DNA of 13,971 nt from an uncultured Cocleimonas sp. GTDB taxonomy: Bacteria; Pseudomonadota; Gammaproteobacteria; Thiotrichales; Thiotrichaceae. The stretch's first letter is position 1; each line of letters begins with the position of its first letter. The position numbers and the translations under genes were made by a program. The notes beneath the pieces were generated by a model. That model searched no databases and had not been told where the DNA came from. It was given only the letters and a program-made list of their open reading frames with translations. The stretch is from the NCBI GenBank assembly GCA_938041705.1, contig CALISP010000068.1:1-13971 (forward strand), in the 5' to 3' direction. Shown here piece after piece: positions 1 through 6,693 of this stretch.

Positions 1-453
1 ATCTATACTGTGACCACCTGCCAATGACATCCCCGCATCTTTACAGGCTTGTCTTCCACCCTCGATAACTTGCTGACCTACTTCTGCGGGTAATTTATCT
101 AATGGCCAGCCAAAAATAGCAATTGCCATAATCGGTTTTCCGCCCATCGCGTATATATCACTAATAGCATTAGTAGCTGCAATACGTCCGAAGGTAAACG
201 GATCATCTACAATCGGCATAAAGAAATCCGTAGTACTGATTATTGCTGTGCCATTACCTAAGTCATAAACAGCAGCATCATCACGAGTACTATTACCAAC
301 TAACAATGATTCATCGACCATAGGAGGAATATTGCTCTTAAGCATCACATCTAAAACTGCGGGGGATATTTTACAACCACATCCTGCACCGTGACTATAT
401 TCTGTCATCTTATAATCGGTAATCTTAAGTTCGTTATTTTTTAAATCTGTCAT
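1..453 (-). CDS. selD: Selenide, water dikinase (selenophosphate synthase), N-terminal part, cut by window edge
   Basis: The first 151 residues are visible and the frame stays open to base 1. SelD makes selenophosphate from selenide and ATP, the selenium donor for selenocysteine and for selenouridine in tRNA. The protein is colinear with E. coli SelD with an offset of 8 residues. It has the flexible active-site loop HGAGCGCK at 21-28, with Cys25 at the catalytic Cys/Sec position and Lys28 matching E. coli Lys20. Asp59, Asp76 and Asp99 match the metal-binding Asp51, Asp68 and Asp91, and STTDFFMPIVDDP (73-85) and GRIAATNAISD (89-99) are nearly unchanged. The active site uses Cys (TGT), not UGA-coded Sec. 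The ATG at 453-451 is preceded by GGAAAAG, a fair ribosome binding site. An in-frame Met16 is possible but would remove part of the usual N-terminus. It is divergent from the SDR gene. Confidence 0.96.
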   Translation of the reverse strand, partial: MTDLKNNELKITDYKMTEYSHGAGCGCKISPAVLDVMLKSNIPPMVDESLLVGNSTRDDAAVYDLGNGTAIISTTDFFMPIVDDPFTFGRIAATNAISDIYAMGGKPIMAIAIFGWPLDKLPAEVGQQVIEGGRQACKDAGMSLAGGHSID

Positions 454-506
454 GTCTTTTCCATTAATTCTTTTATCAGTAAATTTCAAAAGTCTACTTG
501 TTTTAA

Positions 507-522
507 ATCACTATAGCGTGAT
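507..522. promoter_or_regulatory. Small inverted repeat in the selD/SDR divergent region, possible operator
   Basis: ATCAC and GTGAT flank six bases (TATAGC). The site lies between the two divergent genes, inside the probable selD leader. It is a 5-base dyad only and matches no operator I recognise. It could equally be a chance hairpin. Confidence 0.2.
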
Positions 523-547
523 GTAAGAAGTCGAAAAACGAGGTCGG

Positions 548-553
548 ATTATA
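548..553 (-). promoter_or_regulatory. Candidate -10 box for selD
   Basis: Read on the minus strand this is a perfect TATAAT, about 95 bases upstream of the selD start. No convincing -35 hexamer lies 16-18 bases further upstream, so this is a weak call. I found no good promoter for the divergent SDR gene in the same spacer. Confidence 0.3.
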
Positions 554-599
554 CGCACTTTTAGACTAAGATACGTTATAGATTATCAGGAGATTTATT

Positions 600-1295
600 A
601 TGCCAACATTACTCATTACAGGTGCTAATCGTGGTTTGGGTTTAGAGCTTTGCAAACAATTCCTTCAATCAGAATGGAAGGTCATTGCGACATGCCGCAA
701 TCCTGAGAGTGCAACAAGATTGAGTGTTTTAAAAGACAAATACCCAAAACTTTTATCTATCCATACTTTAGAAGTCAGTAATGGTGACCATATAAATGAA
801 TTAAAAACACAACTTGGCGAAACTCCGATTGATATCTTATTTAATAATGCCGGTGTTTATGCTGCTGAATCTGCAGAATTTGGAAGCAGCGATGCTGTAG
901 TTTGGCTTGATGCGTTTAAAGTAAATGTTATTTCTCCAATGAAAATGATGGAAGTATTTGTGGAAAACGTCGCAAATAGTGATAGAAAAATCATGGCGAA
1001 TATGAGCAGTAAAATGGGAAGTATTGCTGAAACTAGCACCGATGGTTCAATTGCCTATCGTTCCACTAAATCTGCTTTAAATATGGTAATAGCTAGGGTT
1101 GCACTTGATTTAAAAGAAAAAGGAATTATAACATTAGCACTACATCCTGGCTGGGTTCGGACAGACATGGGCGGGGCTAATGCCGATTTTTCTACTGAAG
1201 AGTCAGCAATAAGTTTAATTAAAATCATGAATAATGCATCTATAAAAGATACGGGTAAGTTCTTTGATATCGATGGCAGTATTATTCCTTGGTAG
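600..1295 (+). CDS. Short-chain dehydrogenase/reductase (C-factor/carbonyl-reductase-like)
   Basis: This is a classical SDR of 231 residues, expected to be a soluble NAD(P)(H)-dependent oxidoreductase with a Rossmann fold. The nucleotide-binding glycine motif TGANRGLG is at 7-14, NNAG at 82-85, the structural Asn at 109, a Ser cluster at 136-141, and the catalytic YRSTK gives Tyr153 and Lys157. HPGWVRTDMGG at 182-192 is typical of the C-factor (CsgA)/sniffer-like SDR branch. That assignment is from memory of the family pattern, and the substrate cannot be read from sequence. The ATG at 600 has a good site (AGGAG, 7 bases upstream). The gene is alone in its direction after the divergent spacer, with 64 bases before mnmA. 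The branch is uncertain; the SDR call is firm. Confidence 0.9.
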   Translation: MPTLLITGANRGLGLELCKQFLQSEWKVIATCRNPESATRLSVLKDKYPKLLSIHTLEVSNGDHINELKTQLGETPIDILFNNAGVYAAESAEFGSSDAVVWLDAFKVNVISPMKMMEVFVENVANSDRKIMANMSSKMGSIAETSTDGSIAYRSTKSALNMVIARVALDLKEKGIITLALHPGWVRTDMGGANADFSTEESAISLIKIMNNASIKDTGKFFDIDGSIIPW

Positions 1296-1359
1296 TCTCT
1301 AAGTAGATTAATATTATCTTCTTTTATAATCTCATCCTAAAACATTAGAAATACTTAAA

Positions 1360-2460
1360 ATGAAAAAAGAAAAAGTCATCGTCGGCATGTCAGGAGGAGT
1401 AGATTCCTCTGTTGCTGCACTCCTATTAATTGAACAAGGCTACGAAGTCGAAGGCCTATTCATGAAGAACTGGGAAGAAGACGATAGCGCAGAATACTGC
1501 ACCGCTACAGAAGATTTAGCGGATGCACAATCTGTCAGTGACGATCTAGGCATTAAACTTCACACAGTTAATTTCGCAACTGAATACTGGGATCATGTAT
1601 TCGAGTATTTCCTTGAAGAATACCGCTCAGGCAGAACTCCAAATCCCGACATTATGTGTAATAAAGAGATTAAGTTTAAAGCCTTTCTTGATTTTGCTTT
1701 AGATCTCGGTGCAGATTATATTGCAACAGGCCATTATGCACAGATTGATCGTTCAGGTGATCAGTTAAAAATGCTTAAAGGTTTTGATAACAATAAAGAT
1801 CAAACCTATTTTCTGTACACATTACAACAAGATCAATTAGCTAAAAGCCTCTTTCCTATTGGTGAATTAGATAAATCTGTGGTGCGAGAAATTGCAAAAA
1901 AAGCCGGTTTTGATACCGCTAACAAAAAAGATAGCACGGGTATTTGTTTTATAGGTGAACGAAAATTCACTGAATTCTTACAACGTTTTTTACCCGCGCA
2001 ACCTGGTGAAATCATTACACCTGAAGGCGAAACTATAGGTAAGCATCAAGGCTTAATGTATTACACTTTGGGGCAACGCCAAGGCCTAGGTATTGGTGGT
2101 TTAAAAACAGCCGATGAAGCCCCTTGGTTTGTTGTAGATAAAAACCTTGAAACCAATCAGTTGATTGCAGCTCAAGGTCATGGACATGAATTGTTACTTA
2201 AACAACAACTCAAAGCTTCGCAATTACATTGGGTTGCTGGAAAACCACCAGAAGATGAAACGTCTTTTGAATGTTTTGCTAAAATTCGTTATAGACAAAA
2301 TGAACAAGCTTGTGTGGTGAAAATCATTGGTGAAAATTGCATCGTTTGTTTTGACGAGAAACAACGTGCCATTACTCCAGGACAGTCAATCGTGTTTTAT
2401 ATAGATAATATTTGCCTTGGTGGCGGAATTATTGATGAAATGAAGAGCAGTTGTGACTAA
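1360..2460 (+). CDS. mnmA: tRNA-specific 2-thiouridylase MnmA
   Basis: MnmA (TrmU) thiolates U34 of tRNA-Lys, -Glu and -Gln, receiving sulfur through the Tus relay in gammaproteobacteria. The PP-loop ATP-binding motif GMSGGVDSS is at 9-17. The two catalytic cysteines are Cys100, in PNPDIMCNKEIKF, and Cys196, in DSTGICFIGER, matching E. coli Cys102 and Cys199. ATGHYAQ (122-128) and the DQTYFLY segment (147-153) are also typical. At 366 residues it is the normal length. The start at 1360 matches the family N-terminus, although the upstream sequence has no strong Shine-Dalgarno. It is followed after 61 bases by hflD, the conserved enterobacterial order. Its product s2U34 is also the substrate for selenouridine formation, which would use the selenophosphate made by the nearby selD. 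Confidence 0.98.
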   Translation: MKKEKVIVGMSGGVDSSVAALLLIEQGYEVEGLFMKNWEEDDSAEYCTATEDLADAQSVSDDLGIKLHTVNFATEYWDHVFEYFLEEYRSGRTPNPDIMCNKEIKFKAFLDFALDLGADYIATGHYAQIDRSGDQLKMLKGFDNNKDQTYFLYTLQQDQLAKSLFPIGELDKSVVREIAKKAGFDTANKKDSTGICFIGERKFTEFLQRFLPAQPGEIITPEGETIGKHQGLMYYTLGQRQGLGIGGLKTADEAPWFVVDKNLETNQLIAAQGHGHELLLKQQLKASQLHWVAGKPPEDETSFECFAKIRYRQNEQACVVKIIGENCIVCFDEKQRAITPGQSIVFYIDNICLGGGIIDEMKSSCD

Positions 2461-2521
2461 ACTGTATTTTCTTATATATATCATTACTCTAACTTAATAT
2501 AAATTAACAAGGTGTCTCAGC

Positions 2522-3163
2522 GTGGAATCAAACACACATAATCGGGCAATTGCGATGGCCGCTATTTTTCAATGCGTGGATGGTGTTAGCCAAATTGCTA
2601 ATACAGGGAAAATTGATGAGACGGTATACAATACAGCAATAAATAGCATATTAACTGAGAATGCTGATAGCGCTGAAGGTCTATTCGGATCTATCGATAA
2701 TTTAAAATTAGGACTTCAGTCAATGATGGGACAGTTAAGTACTTCTCAGACTACTCCGGATGGTAAGCCTAGGGATCTAGAAGCTACACGTTATGCATTA
2801 GGATTATTACAATTAGAAAAAAAATTAAATAATAACAAAGAAATATTTAGACGCCTTATCATCGGTATTGAGGAAACACAAAAGAAGTTAGAATTCTTTG
2901 AAATCGAGCATGAGAATATCACTGCGGCTTTGGCAGATATATATGCAAATACCATAAGTACTATTGGACCTAAGATAATGGTAAAAGGTGATCAAACTCA
3001 TCTGGCAAACCCAAAAAATGCAGCCAAAATTCGAGCTCTATTATTAGCTGGTGTTAGAGCCGCATTACTTTGGAGACAAGCGGGTGGAAATCGTTGGAAG
3101 CTACTTTTAGAACGAGGAAAGTTGCAGAAACAAGCAGAGTCTTTTTTAAATCAAATAGATTGA
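2522..3163 (+). CDS. hflD: High frequency lysogenization protein HflD homolog
   Basis: At 213 residues this equals the length of E. coli HflD, a peripheral inner-membrane protein that affects lambda CII stability; its normal cellular role is poorly defined. Recognisable blocks are the N-terminal ALA-type helix (AMAAIFQCVDGVSQIA, 11-26), TRYALGLLQLEKKL (84-97), FEIEHENITAALADIYANTIS (125-145), and the C-terminal LLLAGVRAALLWRQAGGNRWKL (173-194). The GTG start at 2522 is preferred over the in-frame ATG at 2555, because the 11 residues before that Met are needed to align with the E. coli N-terminus. Upstream AAGG is a modest ribosome binding site. It probably shares a transcript with mnmA. In E. 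coli purB comes next; here it does not, and the C-rich 18-base element starts 8 bases after the stop. Confidence 0.93.
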   Translation: MESNTHNRAIAMAAIFQCVDGVSQIANTGKIDETVYNTAINSILTENADSAEGLFGSIDNLKLGLQSMMGQLSTSQTTPDGKPRDLEATRYALGLLQLEKKLNNNKEIFRRLIIGIEETQKKLEFFEIEHENITAALADIYANTISTIGPKIMVKGDQTHLANPKNAAKIRALLLAGVRAALLWRQAGGNRWKLLLERGKLQKQAESFLNQID

Positions 3164-3170
3164 TATAAGA

Positions 3171-3188
3171 ACACCCCCCTACTTTTAA
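3171..3188 (+). repeat. C-rich 3'-end element, copy 1 (after hflD)
   Basis: ACACCCCCCTACTTTTAA, identical at all 18 positions to the copies at 7600 and 9066. It begins 8 bases after the hflD stop. Its T-rich half ACTTTTAA (3181-3188) can pair with TTAAAGT (3197-3203) around an 8-base loop with one bulged T. No T-run follows this hairpin, so it is not a standard intrinsic terminator. I do not recognise the element from any known repeat family. Confidence 0.85.
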
Positions 3189-3303
3189 CATATATCTTAA
3201 AGTTAACATCAGAGATGTCTATCTTAGTGTTATCTAGCGAAGTGATGAGGCTATGCACTCTTTCATTTTTATATTAGTTGAATTGCTTTTATGAATAAGT
3301 AAT

Positions 3304-3330
3304 CTGACTTACAATCAAACTACTCATAAT
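3304..3330 (+). promoter_or_regulatory. Candidate promoter of the D-glutamate cyclase/pxp block
   Basis: CTGACT (3304-3309) and CATAAT (3325-3330) resemble -35 and -10 boxes, with a short 15-base spacer. If real, the start would fall only about 10 bases before the ATG at 3347. That would fit the absence of a Shine-Dalgarno there. This is a weak visual call in AT-rich DNA. Confidence 0.25.
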
Positions 3331-3346
3331 CACGAATATCAATGCT

Positions 3347-4129
3347 ATGACTGATCTTACACCAAGCCAATTACGCCAACGCATCCGCAGTGGTGAACAT
3401 ACAGGAAACACCTCTGGGTTTTGTCCGGGTTATGTACAAACAAACATGGTCATTTTACCCAAAGATTGGGCGGCTGATTTTTTGCAGTTTTGTCAAAAGA
3501 ACCCTAAACCCTGTCCAGTATTAGGCATATCTGATGCGGGTAGTTGGGAAATACCAGAATTGGCTGCTGATCTAGATATCAGAAGCGATATACCCAGTTA
3601 TAAAATATTTGAAAATGGTGAAGTAACTAATGAAGTCAATGACATAAATGAGTATTGGCGTGACGACTTAGTAACTTTCATGTTGGGATGTTCATTCTCA
3701 TTTGAAGAGCCTCTCATTCAAAGTGGCTTAGAAGTACGAAATGTTACTGAAAAATGTAATGTTCCAATGTACCGCACAAATATTGAATGCAGTACTGCCG
3801 GTAGATTCAGTGGCACTATGGTGGTAAGTATGCGTCCGTTTTTACCAGCAGACGCAATTAGAGCAATACAAATATGTACACGCTTTCCATCAGTACATGG
3901 CGCACCAGTCCATTTTGGCGATCCATCATTGATCGGTATTACGGATATAAACGCTCCTGAATTTGGTGATGCAGTTACCATTAAAGAGAACGAACTCCCT
4001 GTTTTTTGGGCTTGTGGTGTCACCCCTCAAGTTGCTTTAGAGCAAGCCAAACCGCCTTTTTGTATTACTCATAGTCCAGGTTGCATGCTTGTTACTGATA
4101 TTCAGAACAGTACGCTATCAATAATGTAA
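3347..4129 (+). CDS. D-glutamate cyclase family protein (PF07286, former DUF1445; YcsI-type putative hydro-lyase)
   Basis: This 260-residue protein matches the YcsI/DUF1445 family along its whole length. Signature blocks are RSGEHTG (14-20), GYVQTNMVILPKDWA (28-42), CPVLG (56-60), LGCSFSFEE (113-121), NVPMYRTNIEC (138-148), GRFSGTMVVSMRP (152-164), VHGAPVHFGDPSLIGI (183-198), FWACGVTPQ (220-228) and ITHSPGCMLVTD (240-251). In mammals this domain is the N-terminal half of mitochondrial DGLUCY, which cyclises D-glutamate to 5-oxo-D-proline and water. That makes the same reaction the leading inference here. No signal peptide is visible, so it is probably cytoplasmic. There is no clear ribosome binding site before the ATG. 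It leads a block with pxpA 42 bases downstream, whose product opens 5-oxoproline. Family assignment is firm; the exact reaction is inferred. Confidence 0.93.
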   Translation: MTDLTPSQLRQRIRSGEHTGNTSGFCPGYVQTNMVILPKDWAADFLQFCQKNPKPCPVLGISDAGSWEIPELAADLDIRSDIPSYKIFENGEVTNEVNDINEYWRDDLVTFMLGCSFSFEEPLIQSGLEVRNVTEKCNVPMYRTNIECSTAGRFSGTMVVSMRPFLPADAIRAIQICTRFPSVHGAPVHFGDPSLIGITDINAPEFGDAVTIKENELPVFWACGVTPQVALEQAKPPFCITHSPGCMLVTDIQNSTLSIM

Positions 4130-4171
4130 ATTAATCATCCGTACTGCTTAAAAAAATATAAAGGAATAATT

Positions 4172-4906
4172 ATGTCACTTACCCTAAATTGCGATCTAGG
4201 TGAAAGTTTTGGCTCCTGGAAAATGGGCTTGGATGAATCAGCCATGCCTCATATTCACCAAGCTAATATTGCTTGTGGTTTCCATGCTGGCGACGCAATC
4301 ATCATGCGTAAAACTTTAACATTAGCCAAAGCTAATGGTGTGAGTGTTGGTGCACATCCAGCGTATCCTGATCTCCAAGGTTTTGGACGTCGCTCTATGA
4401 ATTGCAGTCACGAAGAAATTGTAGCTTATGTGCAATATCAGATTGGGGCAATCGAAGGAATGGCAAAAAGTATGGGGATGTCTTTAGATTACGTTAAGCC
4501 TCATGGTGCTTTATACAATGACATGATGGCTAAAGATAATGTTCGAGCAGCAGTTATGGAAGCGGTTTCTAGTCATCATTCAAAACCCGCTTTAATGTTA
4601 CAAGCTGTTCCTGAGAATGCATTGCACAAACAAGAAGCTGAAAAACTGGGTTTAACATTACACTTTGAAGCATTTGCAGACCGTTGCTATGACGATGACG
4701 GAAAATTATTATCACGTACCAAAGAAGGCGCAGTTCATACGCGTGAAAAAATGATGTCACAGGTTCAACAGCTTATTGATTCAAAAACAGTAACTACTGT
4801 ATCTGGTCATACCTTACCTCTACTCGCAGATACCCTTTGCGTGCATGGTGATAACGAAGAAGGCATTAAAGCTATTGCTGATATAAGAGCGCTAATCGAC
4901 GCATGA
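4172..4906 (+). CDS. pxpA: 5-oxoprolinase subunit A (LamB/YcsF family)
   Basis: PxpA works with PxpB and PxpC in ATP-dependent hydrolysis of 5-oxoproline to glutamate. The 244-residue protein has the family hallmarks NCDLGESFGSWKMG (6-19), MPHIHQANIACGFHAGD (25-41), VGAHPAYPDLQGFGRR (59-74), and VKPHGALYNDM (108-118). These supply the acidic and histidine residues expected at a metal-dependent barrel active site. A VHGDN motif lies near the C-terminus. The start is supported by AAGGA seven bases upstream. The stop overlaps the pxpB start as ATGA, implying translational coupling. Length and motifs are normal, and no defect is visible. Confidence 0.96.
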   Translation: MSLTLNCDLGESFGSWKMGLDESAMPHIHQANIACGFHAGDAIIMRKTLTLAKANGVSVGAHPAYPDLQGFGRRSMNCSHEEIVAYVQYQIGAIEGMAKSMGMSLDYVKPHGALYNDMMAKDNVRAAVMEAVSSHHSKPALMLQAVPENALHKQEAEKLGLTLHFEAFADRCYDDDGKLLSRTKEGAVHTREKMMSQVQQLIDSKTVTTVSGHTLPLLADTLCVHGDNEEGIKAIADIRALIDA

Positions 4907-5616
4907 AAATAGAAGTTGCAGGTGAGAACTCACTAATACTCTATTTCGGTGATACCACAGCACCTGAAATATCAGCTCAAGTTCAACAGGCCTCACAAAA
5001 ATTAACTACAGTATTGGGCGATTATATTATCGACCAAGTGACTTCTTATGCATCGCTATTATTAATTTTTGACCCTCTAGCTATTGATCAATTGACTGTA
5101 AGAAAAATTATTCATGACAGTTTGAATAGTGATGAGAGTAACGCTATAGATTCTAATGAAAATACCACTTCATCTAGGCAATCAATAGTTGAGTTACCTG
5201 TTTATTATAGTGAAGAGTCAGGCCCTGAACTTAGCCTAATCAGTAAAAACTCGGGCTTGTCTATTGATGAAATTATCAATTTACATCAAAGTCTTACCTA
5301 TCGCGTCTACGCTATTGGTTTTGCACCAGGTTTTGCCTTTTTAGGCCAAGTTGATGAACGTATTGCAAGCCCTCGTTTGAGTACTCCTCGATTGAAAGTA
5401 CCTCGCGGTGCAGTTGGTATAGCTGATCGTCAAACCGCTATATATCCAGATGTTTCACCTGGAGGCTGGAATCTCATAGGTTTATGCCCTAGTCGAATGT
5501 TTGATCCTGATTCAACTCCACATATGCCTGTCAGTGTAGGTGATGAAGTTAGATTCAAAGGTATAAGTAAAGATGAGTTTTTGGATCTCGGTGGAGAGAT
5601 AGGAGACTATCGATGA
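4903..5616 (+). CDS. pxpB: 5-oxoprolinase subunit B (KipI/YbgJ family)
   Basis: At 237 residues, this is the allophanate-hydrolase-subunit-1 (KipI) type protein that pairs with PxpC. The diagnostic block is in the C-terminal half: YRVYAIGFAPGFAFLG (133-148), SPRLSTPRLKVPRGAVGIA (156-174) and YPDVSPGGWNLIG (181-193). The N-terminal 75 residues form the small alpha/beta domain of the family. Residues 76-95, rich in Asp, Asn and Ser, look like a flexible linker. The start overlaps the pxpA stop by four bases (ATGA) and has no clear ribosome binding site of its own, so translation is probably coupled. Its own stop overlaps the pxpC start in the same way. KipI of Bacillus is named as a kinase inhibitor, but the neighbours here point to the oxoprolinase role. 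Confidence 0.95.
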   Translation: MKIEVAGENSLILYFGDTTAPEISAQVQQASQKLTTVLGDYIIDQVTSYASLLLIFDPLAIDQLTVRKIIHDSLNSDESNAIDSNENTTSSRQSIVELPVYYSEESGPELSLISKNSGLSIDEIINLHQSLTYRVYAIGFAPGFAFLGQVDERIASPRLSTPRLKVPRGAVGIADRQTAIYPDVSPGGWNLIGLCPSRMFDPDSTPHMPVSVGDEVRFKGISKDEFLDLGGEIGDYR

Positions 5617-6587
5617 ATAGCTCATCTAATTCAATACAGACTGGATTTAAAGTTATTCAACCGGGCATCTTATCTCTTTTACAAGATGCAGGGCGTTTCG
5701 GTAAGCACAATATTGGTTTAACTAACGGAGGTCCGTTAGATAAACTTTCATATAATTGGGCAAATCGTCTTTTAAACAATGACGTAAATGCTTGTGTCAT
5801 TGAAGCAAGCATTGGTGGTTTAGTATTAGAGTCACTCGTCGATACTCAAATTGCAGTTACTGGTGGCGATGCTGAATTAAGCATCAATAATCAAACAGTT
5901 GCCAGTTGGCAAACTCATTCTATTAAATCAGGTGATAAAATTGCTTTTGGTTTCGCCCAAAATGCAACACGACACTATTTTGCGGTTAAAGGCGGTTTTC
6001 AGGTAGAACCCATGTTTGGAAGTTGTGCAACCGTTGCCCGTGAAAAACTCGGTGGTCTTAATGGTAGCGCTTTGCAAGCAGGTGATTATTTACCTTGTTC
6101 TTCAGTGTCTCAAGCTGAGGTTACTCATCAATCAAAAGTAAGTCTTTCTGATCGCCCTAATTACTTAGGTGAAATGATTCTACGAGTTGTCTTAGGTTAT
6201 CAAGAAGCAGCGTTTAGTGACCTAGAAAAAGCACGATTTTTCAATAGTAAGTTCACTATCAGTGACAAATGCGATCGTATGGGATTTCGTTTAACTGGAC
6301 CAGAAATCAAAACTGATTTGAAAAGTATGTTATCAGAAGGTATCTGTTTTGGTGCAATACAAATACCAGCTGATGGGCAACCCATAATATTATTAAATGA
6401 TCGTCAAACGATTGGTGGCTACCCTAAGATTGGCTCAATTTTATCTTTAGATATCCCGAAACTTACACAACGCCTACCAGGGTCTGTTATTCATTTTGAA
6501 GCAATATCAATGAATGACGCTCAACAGCAACTTCATCTTGCTCATTATCGCTATCAGAACACCCAAACAACAATCATTAAAGACTAA
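5613..6587 (+). CDS. pxpC: 5-oxoprolinase subunit C (KipA/YbgK family, biotin-dependent carboxyltransferase-like)
   Basis: This 324-residue protein is of the allophanate-hydrolase-subunit-2 family and the partner of PxpB in the oxoprolinase complex. It opens with the family start VIQPGILSLLQDAGRFG (14-30), then LTNGGPLDKLSYNWANRLL (36-54) and IEASIGGLVLE (63-73). Later come FAVKGGF (around 122-128), the CDRMGFRLTGP segment near 219-229, and the SEGICFGAIQIPADGQPIILLNDRQTIGGYPKIG region near the C-terminal third. The start at 5613 overlaps the pxpB stop (ATGA) and also has its own TAGGAG seven bases upstream. The family name comes from urea-carboxylase relatives; no carboxylation activity is implied. 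A 106-base spacer with a hairpin separates it from the PF14336 gene. Confidence 0.95.
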   Translation: MNSSSNSIQTGFKVIQPGILSLLQDAGRFGKHNIGLTNGGPLDKLSYNWANRLLNNDVNACVIEASIGGLVLESLVDTQIAVTGGDAELSINNQTVASWQTHSIKSGDKIAFGFAQNATRHYFAVKGGFQVEPMFGSCATVAREKLGGLNGSALQAGDYLPCSSVSQAEVTHQSKVSLSDRPNYLGEMILRVVLGYQEAAFSDLEKARFFNSKFTISDKCDRMGFRLTGPEIKTDLKSMLSEGICFGAIQIPADGQPIILLNDRQTIGGYPKIGSILSLDIPKLTQRLPGSVIHFEAISMNDAQQQLHLAHYRYQNTQTTIIKD

Positions 6588-6632
6588 ATAGCAATTCAGT
6601 ATTATTTACGTTATTTAAACTAAACTACTGTC

Positions 6633-6675
6633 ATATAAGAGAATCTCTTTCATATAACTAATTCTCTATATTTTT
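6633..6675 (+). terminator. Hairpin with T-run between pxpC and the PF14336 gene (weak terminator or attenuator)
   Basis: AGAGAAT (6638-6644) is complementary to ATTCTCT (6661-6667). With one bulged A the stem continues as ATAT (6633-6636) against ATAT (6668-6671), giving about 11 pairs, all A-T except a few G-C. Five T residues follow (6671-6675). The 16-base loop and low G+C make it weak as a terminator. It may only reduce readthrough, so that the last gene of the block is expressed at a different level. Confidence 0.35.
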
Positions 6676-6693
6676 ATACACAATGGAAACACA

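Noticed and set aside
373..384. Possible selenocysteine in the SelD active site
   Set aside because: The codons for both cysteines of GCGC are TGT; no in-frame TGA occurs.
3206..3218. Hairpin ACATC-AGA-GATGT as a terminator for hflD
   Set aside because: A five-pair stem with a three-base loop and no T-run is too weak to call.
3718..4023. Open antisense frame of about 100 codons inside the PF07286 gene
   Set aside because: It is wholly inside a well-conserved gene on the other strand, has no homology signal and no ribosome binding site; a by-product of codon use.
4903..5616. pxpB as the sporulation kinase inhibitor KipI
   Set aside because: Tight overlap with pxpA and pxpC and the lack of any sporulation context support the oxoprolinase subunit.
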